Of a stretch of 64,000 nt of DNA, positions 42,279-53,072 are shown one piece after another; the first letter of the stretch is position 1, and each line of letters starts with the position of its first letter. This DNA comes from Rhynchopus sp. YZ270_cl-10 (taxonomy: Eukaryota > Euglenozoa > Diplonemea > Diplonemida > Diplonemidae). The DNA is taken from the NCBI GenBank assembly GCA_964035575.1, contig OZ037931.1:381567-445566 (forward strand). The letters run 5' to 3'. The position numbers were made by a program, and so were the translations under genes. The notes below the pieces were generated by a model. The model was not told where the DNA came from, did no database searches, and saw only the letters and a list, made by a program, of their open reading frames with translations.

Positions 42279-44129
42279 ATCTCTAGTACACTACTACAGT
42301 CCACCTATATTTTTCCAGATGTGTATGCAGTGTCTTCAGGAATCCAGATTTCAAGATTGGGGAGGGGGGGGTCATTGACCCCCCCCCTTCCGACCCCTTA
42401 AAAAGACACTCTGTGTGTGGTGCTTATGCCTCTTCTACTTTTATCCCCCACTCCCCTACTCAGGGGTTTCGAGCAGGAAGACATCCTGCAACACACACAC
42501 ACACACCATGATGTACATTACATATATTAGTGTGATCCAGTCAAAACCATTTTACTTCATGGGTAATCCTGGACAAATGCGTCCATTTTTTAGGGACTAA
42601 GCACAGCGAGGCTTAGGATCATCTTATAAACTCTTTTTTTTTTTTTTTTTTTTTTTGGAAACGAAAAAAAAAAAAAAAACTCCCGTGAGGGTAACTCTCT
42701 CGAACGCTCTATTTACTGAAGGGGGGTGGAAACAGATGGGGAGGCCAACCGGTTGTGATGAATAACCGATGTTCAAAAACAGTAAGCTAATCAGACGTAA
42801 CGGTTGTGTTAGCACTGCAGTGTACCGAAACGTGAACGGTGGGGGGTTGTGGGTGAGCGTGGGAACTGATTCTGAAGCTTACTTTTTTTGTAAGATGTGC
42901 AGAGACACATTCATCATCAAAAAAAGAAAACAAAATATTTCAGTTTTTTTTAGGCGCATTCTAAAAGCCCCCCCGTTTTTCATCGACACTGCGTTGCAAC
43001 CCAGTTACTACAACATTAACCCATCTGTCACACCCAGGGAAGAAAAACGAAGACTGAAAAAAAAAACCCCACCACCACCACCACCATACCTGCATTCATT
43101 TTGATTTTTTTTTTTGGTCGCCTTTTCGATTTTCATTTTGTTCTTTTCATATCGGCTGCATTTCTTGTACTCCCTTGATGTTCACACATTCTTACAAAAA
43201 AAAAAAATACTTCTCTTTTATTTTGCCGTCTTTGTCTTCTTTGCTACTCGCGACATACTTTTAGGTAGACACTCTTCTTTACCCCCTCTCCTGCTCCCTT
43301 CCCAACACATCGCAGCTTCTTTTTTCACTATAATCAGTGAAAAACGAAGAAGCTTTTTTCGTCACAAAAGTGTTTATCCAGGGATAGGAAACAGGAGGCG
43401 AGAGGGGGGGGAGGCAGCTCGTGTCTGCCACCTTTCTTCACCGCGTTCTGACTTTTTTATTTTTATTTTTATTTTTGATAAATTACTAAAGGGCTTCTTT
43501 TTTTGAGATTTTTTTTGTACGATACCGGTTGTGCTCAATGGTTTTGAGTATACTGTGAGGTCGATCATCTTACAAAAAAAAACTGATAGTGGAGCACACT
43601 CTTAGGGTGGCTACACTAATACAACCAAGTTTTCAAAAAAAAAAACAATGATCGAATAAATGGTGCTATGGGAAATCGGTCAGCGACCTGTCAATATCGA
43701 CCCCCCTCCGAAGCACCAAAATATTTTCAGGGGTGTGTGCTAATGAGCGACATTTGTGCACAACTAAATCCCAAAATGCTGCAATCGTTCTATAGTATAC
43801 CTCAGGTAAGCAACTGTTTTTTTTTTTTTTTTTTGTTTTCCCCTCGAACAACACGAAACAAAAAAAGAATTGCCCCCGACAAAAAAGGAGCGTACTCTGA
43901 GGGCTGGTTGCTATACGATACTATGCCATATACACGCAAATTTAGAGTTTCCGATTTATTGTTATGATTTTTTTTTTTTTTTGTATTTATCTTTATCCTT
44001 GTGCGTCATAGAAACGTTCAAGCGGTTTTATCGTTATTTAGTGGTATCTGGTAGGGGGGGGGGGGGGGGGGGAAATTACAACCATTTGTTTTCAAACTTT
44101 TTATGTTTTTTTCTTATTTTTCTTATATA

Positions 44130-45030
44130 TCAGTCCTATTCGTGGTCATTTACCCCCCCCCCCCCTAAATTTACCCCCCCCCCCCTTATTTTACCCCCTT
44201 TTTCAGAAAAAAACGGTTCAGGCCAAAATAACATGGTAATTTACCCCCCCCCCTTATAATACCCTGTTGTGGCTGGTAATTTTTGGGTAATTATCGCCGC
44301 AACACGCCAGGTGGTGTTTTGTCACGAGTGACCTAAACCCACGAGCGAAGCGAGGGGGTTCAGGGAACGAGTGGCAAAACACCACCTGGCGTGTAATTAT
44401 GGGGTAATAGTTTCACTTAGTGCAGCGCATACCTGTTTTGTTTTATGGTTTGCTGGGAGGGGCTGATGTGTTCAGCGGGTCGTACATCCGGAGACTGTAG
44501 GACTCGTCTGATTTGAAGCTGGAGACAAGCTCGAAATGAGGAAAGGGGTAAAGTGCAAATAATCTTTCACCCTGTTTTACATCACGTGTGCAGGTAGATG
44601 GGTGCAGGTGGGTACGTTTGTGCTGCGTGGGCGATACGTTTGGGACACCTCACGGAATCTGAGGCAACACCGTGATCCCTGACCAGTCATGGTTCAGGCA
44701 CGGGCAGAAAGATGATGTGGATGATGTGGATCCATGATGCATGACTGCTTGCGATGTCGCAAGGAAGTGAGGAATTTTTTTCAGATGACACATTTGTCAT
44801 GAGAGCATGTGTTGTCACACTGTGTTGTGCAAAATTTTACCCCACCGTGTATGAAAAAGTCCCCCCTTCCCACCCAAAAACATGACCTAACCCATAACAT
44901 GGTAATTTACCCCCCCCCCTTACCCCCTCATTTACCCCCCCCCCCCTTATTTTACCCCCTTATTTCCAAAATTTCCGGTTCACCGACCCAAAGGGGGGGG
45001 GGGGGGGTAAATGACCACGAATAGGACTGA
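44130..45030. mobile_element. 901-bp TIR element with TCAGTCC ends
   Basis: TCAGTCCTATTCGTGGTCAT at 44130 and its exact complement ending at 45030 are the start of terminal repeats about 33 bp long, ending in C/G runs and flanked by TA. Inside are direct repeats containing ACATGGTAATTTACCC and a nested foldback. There is no transposase frame, so it is a non-autonomous element of Tc1/mariner type. Confidence 0.82.
44285..44408. mobile_element. Foldback element nested in the 901-bp TIR element
   Basis: ACACGCCAGGTGGTGTTTTG occurs at the left and its exact complement at the right, about 45 nt apart. The spacer contains ACGAGCGAAGCGAGG. The arms extend on both sides imperfectly. It looks like a compact palindromic MITE inserted in, or forming the core of, the larger element. 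Confidence 0.7.
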
Positions 45031-45571
45031 TATATTTTTTTATGGTGTTTTTTCGTGTACGCAATAGTTCTCTGATGCCCTTCATTCTCTCTGTGTAGAG
45101 TATGTGTTTGACACTATCCCATGGCCTGACAGAAACTGTTGCCATCTCAAAAGAAAAACCCCCTACGCTATTGGTGTGATTCAGGGGGTACGGACAACCC
45201 ACGGGGGAACCACGGGAGAACTGTTTCGGGTTATATTAAGATTTCGCGGAGCACCTTCGGGAGGAACCACGGAGAATCCGTTTTTTGTGATCGCACCATC
45301 TATTTTGCTTATTTTGCATCAGAAAATACCCACAAATATAGGTACGCCTTTCATGAGGCCCGTTCATCCTGCAAAACAAAATACTGTTATTTTTATTGTG
45401 TACAGATCTTTATACCAGGTGTAAAGTAATTTTTTTTTTCGATACCACAAACATCTTTATTGCGACTTCTCCTTTATGTCTCGGGTAGACACTCTCACTC
45501 GGGAAAAATGCCTCTTTCATATTTGTCAAATCCTCCCGCCTCCCTCAAACATTGCAACAAAAAAAGTACAA

Positions 45572-45925
45572 AGGCTTCGGCCAACTTTGATGTACAGAAC
45601 TTTGTTCCGTTTTTTTTGGAGCGAAGTGAATGTCGATACAACAACAAAATTATAGTGGAGTTCATCCTCGGGTATCTACACTAATACAACCAAGTTTTCA
45701 ACAAAAAAAAAAAAAAAAAAAACCGACATTGAGTACAGATCCTGCACTAGCAGGTGATTGTCGACACAACAAAAAAAAAATTACAATTTTTTTCTCCAAA
45801 GCCTCTCTTTCTTCGACAGGTTTGTTGGGGGGGAAGAACAAGCGCTTTTAGCCAACATTGAGGACAGACCCTAGTTACCCACTCGAGGTGGGTGGGCACT
45901 TCGGTGATTGTCAAAAACAACAAAA
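45572..45925 (+). repeat. Head-to-tail cluster of families C-B-C-C
   Basis: Family C at 45572-45649, family B at 45652-45722, family C at 45724-45780 and family C at 45841-45925, all in the same orientation and mostly joined through A-runs. The stems differ: CCTGC/GCAGG in the 45724 copy and ACCCAC/GTGGGT in the 45841 copy. Confidence 0.82.
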
Positions 45926-47184
45926 TACTATACAGCATTCATACACCCCCCTCCTCATATTTGCTGTTCTGTCAAAAAAACAACAACAGAAAAAAAAAGA
46001 AAAAAGTGAAGACTGTCTTTATTTGCAGCTACTATAATCCAAATTATCAAAAAAAAATCTGAAATCCCAAAAAAAATCCCCCCATTCATTCTTTCTCTTC
46101 TATTTCTTTTGCAAAAGAGAACTATTATTTTTTGTTTATTTTTTTCCCTCCCCCTTTTATGGTGTAAGGGGGGGTGTGTGTGGGGGAGGTGTGGGGTCTG
46201 GCTTGTACAACAGTTAACAACTTAACAAAAATGATTTCTTTAAAACAACACAAAGAACATCATTTTTAACACAACCCTTTTTTTTCCCCCTCCGCAAATC
46301 ATCAAAGAAGGAAGTGTAGCCACCCTATAGTGTAGCACACTCTAGGGTTGGCTACACTATTACAACCGAGTTTTCAAAAAAAAAAAAAAAAAATAAATAA
46401 AGGACTGTGATGGCAGCTGTGAAACCAACACATTCACAAAAAAAAAAAAAAATAGGGACAGTGGAGCTTGTACAGGTGGCAACTGCACTATTCCAACTTC
46501 ATGCCTGCCTAGGTCATTTAGGATTGCGTTCGAATCTACGCAACGCCCTTTTTCCCCCTCCCTTTTTCCCGAGGTGGCTAAGCACGAGAAGGCTTCGGTT
46601 CATCTTACAAACTGTTATTTTCTTTTCTTTTTTTTCCTTTTTTTCCGGACATCGCACCACTCCTGCTTGTTCCCCACCCGAGTAGGTAACCCCCCCCGCC
46701 CCCATAGGTTCAATGAGTGCACGACGGTGAAGCAAATGACTTTACTTGTTGACTTGTTGGTTTTCATACTGTTGTAAAGCATTGTGGTTTTTGCAGCTCC
46801 GCGTTTTGGAGGAGCTGTTCCCGCATAGCCTTGCCGCGGTAAGCCATCAAGAGCACATCAAATGAAGCTTCTTTTTTTAAAAGCAAAAAATCTCTTTTTT
46901 TTGTCATCCCGCTTCTTCCCTGTCATCCGCACATTTTGTGTGGGTTTTTTAAGGTGAAGCTGGGACTGATGAGCAATTTCTTTTTTTTTTATTTGAAAGT
47001 AAATGAAACTAATTTTTTACCAAGCATTTGACAAAGAGGAAATAGAATCAACAGAAAGGTGTTGCCACGCAACGCACCTTATCCCGAAGTCTGATGTCTA
47101 TTTTTATTTTATTTTGTACAAGGGGACGTCTTGCCATGGCTTGATTTTGGGAAAAAATTTCCAGAAGTGGGTCGCTTTTCTGTG

Positions 47185-47367
47185 AAAGTAGGTCAGCGAG
47201 AGCGGCAGGTTCATTACTGCCGAAAATGGCTTTGCGACGTTTGCTACGAATTATTTTCTCCAATCCCAGCTTTTTGGTGAGGATATTCGCGCCAAAATTT
47301 ATGTTCACATCCCCCCGCTGACCTACTTTTTTTTTTCTTCTAAGGGAAGTGGGTCAGCTGACCCACT
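47185..47367. repeat. Short TIR element and adjacent palindrome
   Basis: AAAGTAGGTCAGCG at 47185-47198 and its exact complement at 47316-47329 bound a 145-bp segment. Just after it, AGTGGGTCAGCTGACCCACT (47348-47367) is a perfect 20-bp palindrome with a related core. GACCAAG/CTTGGTC arms follow at about 47369-47402. Non-coding. Confidence 0.65.
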
Positions 47368-47671
47368 GACCAAGCCAAAGCTAGTTCCTTGGTGTCTTGG
47401 TCAATATCAACACTACAGATGTAACGTATTTGTAATATGTGTAAGATGTGTGTTTGAAAGCAGGCGTAGGTAGTTCTCTAGAACAGAACGTTGTCTAAAT
47501 CTGGTGGTACATACACAGGGCGTATTCATCAGGGGTAATATTCTGCGCAAGAATTACCCCCCTATTTAGTTATCAAACAGACATATCTTCATCTTACATC
47601 TCTAAAATGAGTGAACTACAATAGCAACAAAAAAAAGTGAAATTTCCTTTTTTTTCAGGCGAATTTGTTGT

Positions 47672-47870
47672 ACAGAATCCGTATTTGGACAGAGTGGTGT
47701 GTCAATACCAGCAAAAAAGAAAGTGGGAAAGCCTTCGGGGCGATAATGAGTACAAATCCTGCACTAGCCAGGTGATTGTCGACACAACAAAAAAAAAAAA
47801 AAAAACAGTAGACACCCTATAGTGGAATCTAGGGTGGCTACACTAATACAACCAAGTTTTCAAAAAACAA
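47672..47870 (+). repeat. Head-to-tail cluster of families C-C-B
   Basis: A diverged family C unit at 47672-47725, a family C unit at 47736-47790 with stem CCTGC/GCCAGG, and a family B unit at 47818-47870. The same order and A-run junctions as the 45.6-kb cluster. Confidence 0.78.
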
Positions 47871-48572
47871 AAAAATGGCGTCTGCCTAAACTAATGCAGT
47901 CAGCGTCACGCCCACTTATCATGAAATTAAATTTTTTTGGGAAAGGTCCTTTCCAAAAAAAGAGAAAAAAAAAAAAAACAATCCCCTCTTTTTAGATGAC
48001 TAGACAGGCGAGGCCGATCTTCATATCCTGGGGATGTGGGTCTTTGAGATTTTGTTCATCAGGGGCGATTTTTTTTTTTCTTTTGGAGTTGTGTTTTTTT
48101 TTTATTGTGGGTCTTTTCTTTTAACAACCCCCATCCCAATCACCCCCACTTTATTTATGCTTTCTTTTTCTTTTTCTTTTTTTTTGCGTTTCCCTCCCAT
48201 CCCATCCCATCCCACCTCCAACCATCCCGCCGCTCTTATATGGAAAGAACCCCGTAACAAAAAAAAAAGGGGAAAACTCAAAAAAAAAAAAAATGACAGT
48301 CTCTCTCAGAAATTTTATCTCCCTTCTCCCCAAACTCCTTCCGTTCACTGTGCTAACTCGATGTGCTTCGATTCCAAGTCAATGATGGCAGCCCGAGAGA
48401 GAGAGAGAGGGAGATGTTGCAACGCCGCTGACTGAGGAGAAAAAGGGGTTGCCAGACTCTTTGAAATGCCATTCCATTTTTTTTTTTTTTTGTCGAACCT
48501 CCCTGGTCTCAATACAAAAAACCATTTTTCAAACTCCTCCTTCTCCAAAAAAAAGGGTATACACATTTTATA

Positions 48573-49796
48573 ATGAACATGCTTCGTATTCAGTGTTCTG
48601 TACGGTCTTCTGTTAGTATTTTTTCTTCTGCAGCCTTCCAAGCGAGATTTGTGCATAAACTCATTGCTGATAAAGACAAAATCACTGCAGGAAGCGAGAG
48701 ATACGCCTCGGTAGAGGCTGCACGGCTGAGGAGGGAGAGGAGGGGTGCCTTGAAGAAAAAGACATTTTCAGACACTGCAACTACATCCACGACCACCACC
48801 ACGGACCCTCCTCCTGACACCCCGTTGACCCCTAGCTTATGGGAACATGACATTCCCTTGAGCTCTCCTGCAGGAAAGATGTTTTATGAAGAGTTGGGAA
48901 AAATCTTACGGCGTAATGTATATAAACAGGCAGTGGCTGAGGTGGCGAATGGAGGGGCGGTGACATACTTTGCTCCGTTGGTTCTTTGTTTAAACGCTTT
49001 CCCGAAGCTTGCCTATGCATATCAACGTGCAGGGGTTGCTGCACCATCTGCGAATTTGACGGTTCTTGCCTTTATATTCCCTTCACTTCCTACGACAATG
49101 TATTGCGTTGCAACCGCAAAGAGAAGGGGCGCGTTTTGGCAGCTTCAAAACTACCATAGAAATGGGTTGAAATTGACTAGGGGGCAGATTGTATGTGGTC
49201 CTACCTCAGGGGTGCATCACGACACCGATGTGTCTGGGGTGCTTCAGACGCAGGGTGAGGCCCCGGAGCTCACCCGGTATTTTTATGTCAACTCCTTCGG
49301 CATCATCGGAAGCCCTGGGCCTCGCTTCGATGAGGTCAGCGCATTTAACAGCGAAGAGTTTTTAAGGTACGAGAAAGATACAAATCTAGGCGCCCCACCG
49401 GCGACCCTCAAAGGGGATGTATTTGTCTGGGGAGGGACTACCGATTCATATGTACGCCCTGTGCGTGATGGCGAAGATAACACTACAGGTCCGTCAGTAG
49501 GAGATTATGGAGCAAATATCTTCAACCCCATGAATATGATGAAGGAGCAACACATTCTCGAGTCTTCTGGGCACCAAGCTGGATTAGATGTAGACGCAGC
49601 GCTGGCCGGGCGTGCATCGCTCCTCTATGACTCTGACCCAGAAAAGGCGCGCGCATTTTACGAAGCAGAACGCAAAGAAGGGATGCAGCGCCTCGAACGC
49701 TTCCGCGCGAAAGCAAAGGAAAATATTAAGTCGAAAAGGTTCACTCAGGTCCAATCCGACATCGCCGCTGCGACCTCGGGGGTGGACTCCATTTGA
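48573..49796 (+). CDS. Unknown membrane protein, probable mitochondrial
   Basis: 407 residues from the first ATG (MNMLRIQCSVRSSVSIFSSA). The N-terminus is rich in Arg and Ser and lacks acidic residues for its first 34 residues, like a mitochondrial presequence. Residues about 123-155 and 160-182 are hydrophobic and could be two membrane helices. The C-terminal half is soluble, with a charged helix (EKARAFYEAERKEGMQRLER) near the end. I recognise no family. The open frame is uninterrupted, and composition is coding-like. Neighbouring genes give no functional hint. Confidence 0.75.
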   Translation: MNMLRIQCSVRSSVSIFSSAAFQARFVHKLIADKDKITAGSERYASVEAARLRRERRGALKKKTFSDTATTSTTTTTDPPPDTPLTPSLWEHDIPLSSPAGKMFYEELGKILRRNVYKQAVAEVANGGAVTYFAPLVLCLNAFPKLAYAYQRAGVAAPSANLTVLAFIFPSLPTTMYCVATAKRRGAFWQLQNYHRNGLKLTRGQIVCGPTSGVHHDTDVSGVLQTQGEAPELTRYFYVNSFGIIGSPGPRFDEVSAFNSEEFLRYEKDTNLGAPPATLKGDVFVWGGTTDSYVRPVRDGEDNTTGPSVGDYGANIFNPMNMMKEQHILESSGHQAGLDVDAALAGRASLLYDSDPEKARAFYEAERKEGMQRLERFRAKAKENIKSKRFTQVQSDIAAATSGVDSI

Positions 49797-50002
49797 GTTT
49801 CTGTTTTCTTCAATACCATAAATTTGCAAAAAAGTCACATTGCTGTGTGCCTTTTTGTAGCTTTTGATTTTACCCCCCTCTTTTTTTCCCCAAAAGAAAA
49901 AGAGATGTCAGGTCCATCACTCTTTCCCTTCGTATTGACCCTCAATTTGAAAAAAAAATTCTCGAACTTTGCATCCCCTCGGTGTTTTCCCCACCTCAAT
50001 CT

Positions 50003-50047
50003 CCCCCCTTCCCGTTCCCCTTCCCCCTCCCCTTCCCTCTCTCTTTC
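50003..50047 (+). promoter_or_regulatory. CT-rich leader before the 50048 gene
   Basis: An unbroken C/T tract reaches the start codon. It is the most extreme example of the leaders seen before several genes here. The frame is open through the tract, but its translation is a Pro/Phe repeat and an untranslated leader is likelier. Confidence 0.4.
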
Positions 50048-51634
50048 ATGATAACAACAGGGGAGGCTGTTCTCATGGTACCCCCGAGATCGCCACTGAC
50101 GCTACCCGATGTTGAGGCTAGTTTGATGAGCAGCGAGGCGGAGACTGATGAAGGGGCTCGCTCGAAGATGCTACACCAGGTGCGGGAGCTGAGGCAGCAG
50201 CAGGAGGACATTGCGAGACAGCAGCACGACCACTTGCATTTGCTGCAGACGCAGATGGCGGGGACGCAGCAGTTGGCAGGTCAACCTCCTCCTCCTCCCC
50301 CTGCCCCACCTGCCCCACCAGCACCACCTGCAAACCGTATCGACGAAGCTGCCAACCTCCGCGAACAGCTCCAGCAACTCCAAGCACAACAGCAAGACTT
50401 CCAAATGAAAACCCTGCAGCTCCTCTCGCAAAACCGCGCGATGCACCACCAGCACCAGGACGACGCTGTCGCCGTCGCCACCCAAGCACGCCCCAGCCAA
50501 TCCACCGCCGGCGCACCGTACACACAACACCACCACCCCCCACAAATGCCCTCCCCACTCCCTCAATACGAACCCCGCCAGCCCCTCGTCGCCTCCGCAC
50601 CGCGATTCTCCCACGCACCTCCTGGGAGGGTCACACCACCACCACCACCACCACCTCCTCCTCCACCCCCACCTGGAGTTCGTCCACAACCACCCAATGG
50701 AGGTCCGTCTTGGGGAGACCCTGAGTTATATTCGCCGAATGATAGGGTGTTTAACGATCAGGTGATGAAGACATCTTCTTCTCGACCACATTATTTGGTA
50801 GAAGCGTTGGCGCTCTTAGATGGGGATAGCAGAGGACGGAATACAAGCCGGAGTGCGGGGAAGGTGTTGCCTCAGGAGACGGTTCCTTCATGGCTTTCTG
50901 GCAGTCATGCTTCTGGGCGGAATACAATGCGTTATGAAGAACGTTATGATGATGCATCAAGCGACGATGCAGATGACAGTGTGCTAGAAGAAGCGCTTCT
51001 CCGTTGTGTTCAGCACCGGAGGAGAAGGAGGTCTAGGTCGCGCACCCCGTCTCGGTCCCCTGCACCACGTCGTGGAAGCTCTGCGAAACACAAAAAGCAT
51101 GTTTCTCACAGTAGTCACCTCGAATATTACCCGCATGATGACGAAACGGAAAGCGAGCAAGGGGAGATCACAACGTTTGTCCAGGAGGTGGCTTGGATGC
51201 ACGATGTAGAACCTGCACATGACAACATCGCTGAAGGGCCGTCTGTCGCGGTACCATGGGAGGTCGACGCAGAAGAGAAGCCGGAAGCAGTTTTGAGGGT
51301 CCGAGGGAACGACCACATGCAAATCACTCCAATCAGGCGTTCACAGAAGGGAAGGCCGTCTCGGGGTTCATCTGTTAGTATGGTGCATAGAGGGGGAAGT
51401 GTAGCGAGCCTCCCCGACCAAACCGGGATCCACTCCATAACCCAAAGCTTCCAAGCCACCCCTGGCAGCGGTGGAGGGTACAGTGTAGGACCCACAGCCT
51501 CAAAGCGTCACAGTACAGCGCAACAAGGGGGTGCAACAGGAGGACCAGGCCCTGCAACAACCCCGACAGAGGTGATGATGTATAACAGAAAGCGCGAAAT
51601 TGCGCGGTCGGAAACCCGCAGGCGGAAGCGGTAG
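50048..51634 (+). CDS. Disordered protein with Gln-rich coiled coil
   Basis: 528 residues from the ATG after the CT-rich leader. Residues about 35-75 and 95-135 are Gln/Leu-rich coiled coils (VRELRQQQEDIARQQHDHLH; LREQLQQLQAQQQDFQMK). Two poly-proline runs flank a Gln/His/Pro-rich middle. A basic RS-like stretch (RRRRSRSRTPSRSPAPRRG) is near residue 325. The C-terminus is basic (RSETRRRKR). The RS-like segment suggests nuclear or RNA-related function, but no folded domain is seen. A 1.4-kb TIR element begins 3 nt after the stop codon. Confidence 0.75.
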   Translation: MITTGEAVLMVPPRSPLTLPDVEASLMSSEAETDEGARSKMLHQVRELRQQQEDIARQQHDHLHLLQTQMAGTQQLAGQPPPPPPAPPAPPAPPANRIDEAANLREQLQQLQAQQQDFQMKTLQLLSQNRAMHHQHQDDAVAVATQARPSQSTAGAPYTQHHHPPQMPSPLPQYEPRQPLVASAPRFSHAPPGRVTPPPPPPPPPPPPPGVRPQPPNGGPSWGDPELYSPNDRVFNDQVMKTSSSRPHYLVEALALLDGDSRGRNTSRSAGKVLPQETVPSWLSGSHASGRNTMRYEERYDDASSDDADDSVLEEALLRCVQHRRRRRSRSRTPSRSPAPRRGSSAKHKKHVSHSSHLEYYPHDDETESEQGEITTFVQEVAWMHDVEPAHDNIAEGPSVAVPWEVDAEEKPEAVLRVRGNDHMQITPIRRSQKGRPSRGSSVSMVHRGGSVASLPDQTGIHSITQSFQATPGSGGGYSVGPTASKRHSTAQQGGATGGPGPATTPTEVMMYNRKREIARSETRRRKR

Positions 51635-51637
51635 ATA

Positions 51638-53072
51638 TCAGTCAATAATTGAGCCACCGGGACTTTTTTCCGTTTTTGTACAGAAAAAATTTTAATTTCT
51701 ACTCGTCAAAAAAAATTGTCCGACCCCGCAATTAAAAGATATCGACTCGGAAACCCATCCCCGCTGGGTTTTGAAAACTTTTGATGTCGTTGGTTCACCT
51801 CAGATGTGTGAGGGCCTCGACCAAAACCAGTTTTTCCAGTTTTCAGGTATAAGCCTGGGCGGTAGTATTTTACAAAAAAAATACTCAAAATTCAAAAAAA
51901 ATTGTTCGAATGGATTCAAATCGTGCAAAACAGTCAAAATATCACTTTTGACAAAGAAAAAAAAGTGATCCTCACTGTTACGCAGCCACCCTCCTGACCC
52001 CCCTGGAACCTGGTTTTTGTGTGGGGGGTTCCCTGTACAAAGTCTTAAGGGAAGTCTGAAGGGGTACTGGTTGGTGGCCATTTTTTGCCTACAAAAAATC
52101 AGGAAAAAAATTTTTTTTTTCGGTTCTCGGGAGTCTGTGCGTGCTGTGATGGCGTCACTTTGCGCTCAGAAATAAGTATTTTTGACCTAAAATGCATGTG
52201 TCAGTTTAGACTGGCTGTACGCCGTTTTCCACGGTGTACAGCCACAACTACCCATGTACAGAAGAATTTTTAACTTCTACTGGTGTGGCTGAAGGGGTCT
52301 GATTCGCACTTTTCCGCACTTTCTCGCACTTTTTCCGCACCTATTCGCACTTTTTCCGCACTTTTTCAGCACTTTTTCCGCACTTGTTCGCACTTTTAGC
52401 ATGTAGGCTTGCTGACTGTCTTTGCCAAATACACAGGCACACAGACACACAGGTACAGGTACGGTAGGTACCCACAGAATACTGTGTACTGTAGGTACTG
52501 TGTACCTGTGTACCTACACAGGTACACAGACACAGTCAGCAAGCCAACATGGTAAAAGTGCGAATAAGTGCGGAAAAAGTGCGAAAACCGTACCTACAGT
52601 ACCTACAGTACCTACAGTACACAGTGTTCAACTTTTACAAGGTGGGGGAAAATTTTTTGGGGGCTGATTCGCACTTTTTCCGCACTTTTTCCGCACCTAT
52701 TCGCACTTTTTCCGCACTTTTTCAGCACTTTTCCGCACTTTATGCTCCCCCCCGTTCAGCCACACCATCTACTCATTTCCAGAAATCGTGCGACCCCGCA
52801 ATTAAAAGATATCGACTCGGAAATCCATCCCCGCAGGGTTTTAATTTTTTTTAAAAATTTCGGTGGGTCGCATTCATGCAATTCATTTCCGACTTTTTGG
52901 GATTCACCAATCTGGAGTTCAAAAAAAAATTTTTTTTATTTTTATTTTTATTTCTTTGCATTCCGCTGCTCAAAATCTTTCAATTGCGGGGTCGGACAAT
53001 TTTTTTTTGACGATCAGTTTTTTGTTCAACGAACCTTGGGAGAAAAGTCCCGGTGGTTCAGTTATTGACTGA
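51638..53072. mobile_element. 1435-bp TIR element with TCAGTC ends
   Basis: TCAGTCAATAATTGAGCCAC at the left and its near complement at the right begin terminal repeats of about 100 bp that continue to TTGTCCGACCCCGCAATT. TA flanks both ends. A second copy of GCAATTAAAAGATATCGACT is at 52796-52815. The centre is a complex foldback with CGCACTTTTT iterons. No transposase gene. It sits between the stop codon at 51634 and the next gene, so it inserted into intergenic DNA or a 3' UTR. Its TCAGTC ends match those of the 44130-45030 element. Confidence 0.85.
52303..52745. repeat. Iteron and foldback core of the 1435-bp element
   Basis: Direct arrays of CGCACTTTTTC lie at about 52303-52400 and 52666-52740, with inverted units at 52553-52587. 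GGCTTGCTGACTGT near 52407 pairs with ACAGTCAGCAAGCC near 52533. Between them are dense GTACCTGTG/CACAGGTAC repeats and ACTGTGTACTGT, the heptamer seed. A 10-bp array ACCTACAGTA follows at 52588-52622. Confidence 0.8.

Larger units (their letters stand above)
41008..48572. other. 7.6-kb gene-poor repeat region
   Basis: No credible gene seen. It contains three inverted-repeat elements and a cluster of families A, B and C, listed separately. Short open frames near 45104 and 42769 were examined and show no recognisable domain. Confidence 0.6.

Noticed and set aside
42769-43104. A 111-residue frame with two CxxC-like cysteines
   Set aside because: Only part of a zinc motif, poly-A/C-derived tail, no second evidence for a gene.
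45104-45429. Overlapping open frames of about 100 residues
   Set aside because: The apparent GGTT repeats come from a short DNA duplication; no start context, domain or splice sites.
46514-46545. tRNA T-arm-like GCGTTCGAATC
   Set aside because: The loop is too long and no acceptor, D or anticodon arm could be built around it.
27315-47870. CRISPR-like array from the recurring hairpin repeats
   Set aside because: Spacing is irregular over tens of kilobases, copies are diverged, and the genome is eukaryotic.
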